From the NCBI GenBank assembly GCA_024684065.1, contig JAIKXO010000013.1, positions 1 to 28,418 on the forward strand: 28,418 nucleotides of DNA. The letters run 5' to 3'. The notes under the pieces were generated by a model. The model ran no database searches. It was not told the origin of the DNA and saw nothing but the letters and a program-made list of their open reading frames with translations. This DNA comes from Lachnospiraceae bacterium. Its GTDB lineage: Bacteria; Bacillota_A; Clostridia; Lachnospirales; Lachnospiraceae. The position numbers were made by a program, and so were the translations under genes. Shown piece by piece: positions 27,465-28,418 of the stretch (position 1 is the stretch's first letter; each line of letters opens with the position of its first letter).

Positions 27465-27468
27465 GTCA
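27454..27468. promoter_or_regulatory. Operator TGACTTG dyad
   Basis: TGACTTGTCAAGTCA is a perfect palindrome around a central T. It covers the -35 box of the leftward early promoter; ACTTGAC, the half-site of the rightward promoter, lies 7 bases further right (27475-27481). A second class of site, distinct from GTAACG, suggests that the two regulators of the switch use different operators. Confidence 0.75.
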
Positions 27469-27476
27469 TTTTTTAC

Positions 27477-27504
27477 TTGACTAATAACATTTTTGTAATA
27501 TAAT
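27477..27504 (+). promoter_or_regulatory. Repressor promoter
   Basis: TTGACT at 27477-27482 and TATAAT at 27499-27504 with a 16-base spacer, reading toward the CI-like gene. It is divergent from the early promoter, and its -35 overlaps an ACTTGAC half-site. Confidence 0.82.
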
Positions 27505-27540
27505 GAATACGCGGGGATAAAAAGATGGGAGGTGATTTTA

Positions 27541-27882
27541 ATGTCGATAATAGGAAATAGGATCCGTGAAACGCGGAAAAACAAAGGTGCGACGCAAGAA
27601 GATCTGGCGAAAGCTGCCAATACTACGAAACAGACCATATATAAATACGAAACAGGCGCAATTACGAATATTCCATCTGATAAGATTGAATCAATCGCGG
27701 CATTCCTTGGCGTATCAGAGTCCTATTTGATGGGATGGGAACCGGAAATGAATTATTCTATAAGAGTGGGCGATGAACGCGAACTCATTGAAATATACAG
27801 AAGTTTAAGCCCTCAAAAGATGGATCATCTTCTTCGGTATGCAAGGTTGATCAAAGAAGAAATGAATAGTGGAGGAGAGTAA
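27541..27882 (+). CDS. CI-like repressor, XRE family
   Basis: A 113-residue repressor. The HTH is NKGATQEDLAKAANTTKQTI, followed by a family-typical IESIAAFLGVSESYLMGWEP, then a short C-terminal helix pair (LSPQKMDHLLRYARLIKEEM). It lacks the peptidase domain of lambda CI, so induction would not be by self-cleavage; other mechanisms are needed. The ATG follows GGGAGGTGATTTTA. It faces the Cro-like gene, as expected for a lysogeny switch. Confidence 0.9.
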   Translation: MSIIGNRIRETRKNKGATQEDLAKAANTTKQTIYKYETGAITNIPSDKIESIAAFLGVSESYLMGWEPEMNYSIRVGDERELIEIYRSLSPQKMDHLLRYARLIKEEMNSGGE

Positions 27883-27883
27883 C

Positions 27884-28267
27884 GTGAAAAAGATTATTTT
27901 TGTTATTCTAATTTGTTTTGTCTTGACCGGATGCGGAAACAATACTGATCTTAGAAATAACCTCAAGCAAGGCGAGGAATATACTGTACGAGATTTACTT
28001 CTGTCTTCCTTCGATGCAGATTTGTGCGGTGCACTTGATTTGGATGAAACGGTTTATCAAGTAGTTATTACGAGACCGGTAGATATATATGTAAACGATG
28101 CTTGCTTGTGCCTTGATGCTTTTGAAAGCGGTGAAAAAGATGTAAAGAACAAGATTACTGTGCTATATATAACCTATATGGGTTCGCATAACATGCCAGC
28201 ATGGTGTCGAGTTGTATATCGAGATAAAGTCGGTGATCATTTTGACGCTCGTCCGTTCGATGAATGA
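27884..28267 (+). CDS. Small lipoprotein of the lysogeny module
   Basis: A 127-residue protein starting at GTG 27884 after GGAGGAGAGTAAC, directly behind the repressor. KKIIFVILICFVLTGCGNN is a lipoprotein signal with LTGC lipobox, so the mature protein would be attached to the outer face of the membrane. The rest is acidic with several Cys and Tyr and no known domain. Lipoproteins placed between repressor and integrase are known to block superinfection in some Gram-positive phages (Ltp of phage TP-J34); that role is inferred here by position. Confidence 0.75.
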   Translation: MKKIIFVILICFVLTGCGNNTDLRNNLKQGEEYTVRDLLLSSFDADLCGALDLDETVYQVVITRPVDIYVNDACLCLDAFESGEKDVKNKITVLYITYMGSHNMPAWCRVVYRDKVGDHFDARPFDE

Positions 28268-28403
28268 GATATAATATAAAAATGAAACGCTTCCGCGGCA
28301 ACGAAAGCGCTTCTGCAAGGAGGTGATACCCGTCCTTCTCCATTTGGATAGTGGTATTATACACCTTGCTATAAAAATCCACAAGATAGGAGGTGTATTT
28401 TTT
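28268..28403 (+). other. Leader region before the right-end gene
   Basis: No sizable gene. A 14-codon frame (MKRFRGNESASARR) at 28283-28327 ends in the extended ribosome site AAGGAGGTGATAC, which is fully complementary to the anti-Shine-Dalgarno. A frame read from GTG inside that site continues through to the ATG at 28404. A TATAAT on the minus strand (28355-28360 region) may give an antisense transcript. A translated leader or a switch-like control is possible. Confidence 0.3.
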
Positions 28404-28418
28404 ATGCCCAAAATTAAG
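28404..28418 (+). CDS. Start of a gene cut by the right edge (possibly integrase)
   Basis: Only MPKIK is visible, after ATAGGAGGTGTATTTTTT. Many phage tyrosine integrases begin this way and lie beside the repressor, but five residues cannot identify it. The ribosome site supports it as a real start. Confidence 0.35.

Overview
The window is most of the early and regulatory half, plus the head-gene end, of a temperate tailed phage or prophage of a low-to-mid G+C Gram-positive host. Strong AGGAGG ribosome sites, the gene families and the roughly 50% G+C suggest Clostridia, perhaps Lachnospiraceae. That host call is inference. No rRNA or complete tRNA, CRISPR array or insertion sequence was seen.

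Layout from left to right. (1) 1-8475, minus strand: a late packaging and head operon, read right to left as ParB-like/DNA methylase, small terminase (Nu1-like), large terminase (GpA family), gpW-like connector, lambda-family portal, U35 prohead protease, HK97-fold (Mu gpT-like) major capsid protein, DUF2190 decoration protein, a small head gene and a head-tail gene cut by the window edge. It starts from an extended -10 promoter near 8560 that has no -35 box but has a tandem repeat upstream. (2) 8476-9795: a 1.3-kb non-coding stretch, very G+C-rich and repetitive in its middle. (3) 9796-14010, plus strand: an accessory island against the surrounding direction, holding a glutamine-synthetase-fold amidoligase, a gamma-glutamylcyclotransferase-like protein, several small unknown proteins and a tandem pair of XRE regulators. 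It has three sigma-A-type promoters, repeated structured intergenic elements and a closing hairpin terminator at 14011. (4) 14052-27381, minus strand: the early and replication region. Its right end holds a Cro-like regulator, small proteins and a 3D-domain protein. Next comes a SNF2 helicase whose N-terminal part is a separate gene, then an SSB-like protein and a CHC2/TOPRIM/DUF927 primase-helicase. An iteron array at 19163-19437 is probably the replication origin. Beyond it are VRR-NUC, an ArpU/RinA-like late activator, a DUF4406 protein, Cys-rich small proteins and a very acidic protein with its own consensus promoter. (5) 27409-28418: a divergent immunity switch (CI-like repressor read rightward, Cro-like read leftward), a small lipoprotein and the first codons of a further gene, by position possibly the integrase.

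How it fits together: the repressor/Cro switch at 27.4 kb would control the leftward early operon. That operon makes the replication proteins acting at the 19.2-19.4 kb iterons and also the ArpU-like activator, which is a plausible driver of the -35-less late promoter at 8.56 kb. The amidoligase/cyclotransferase island is transcriptionally self-contained and is the most likely place for an undescribed function.
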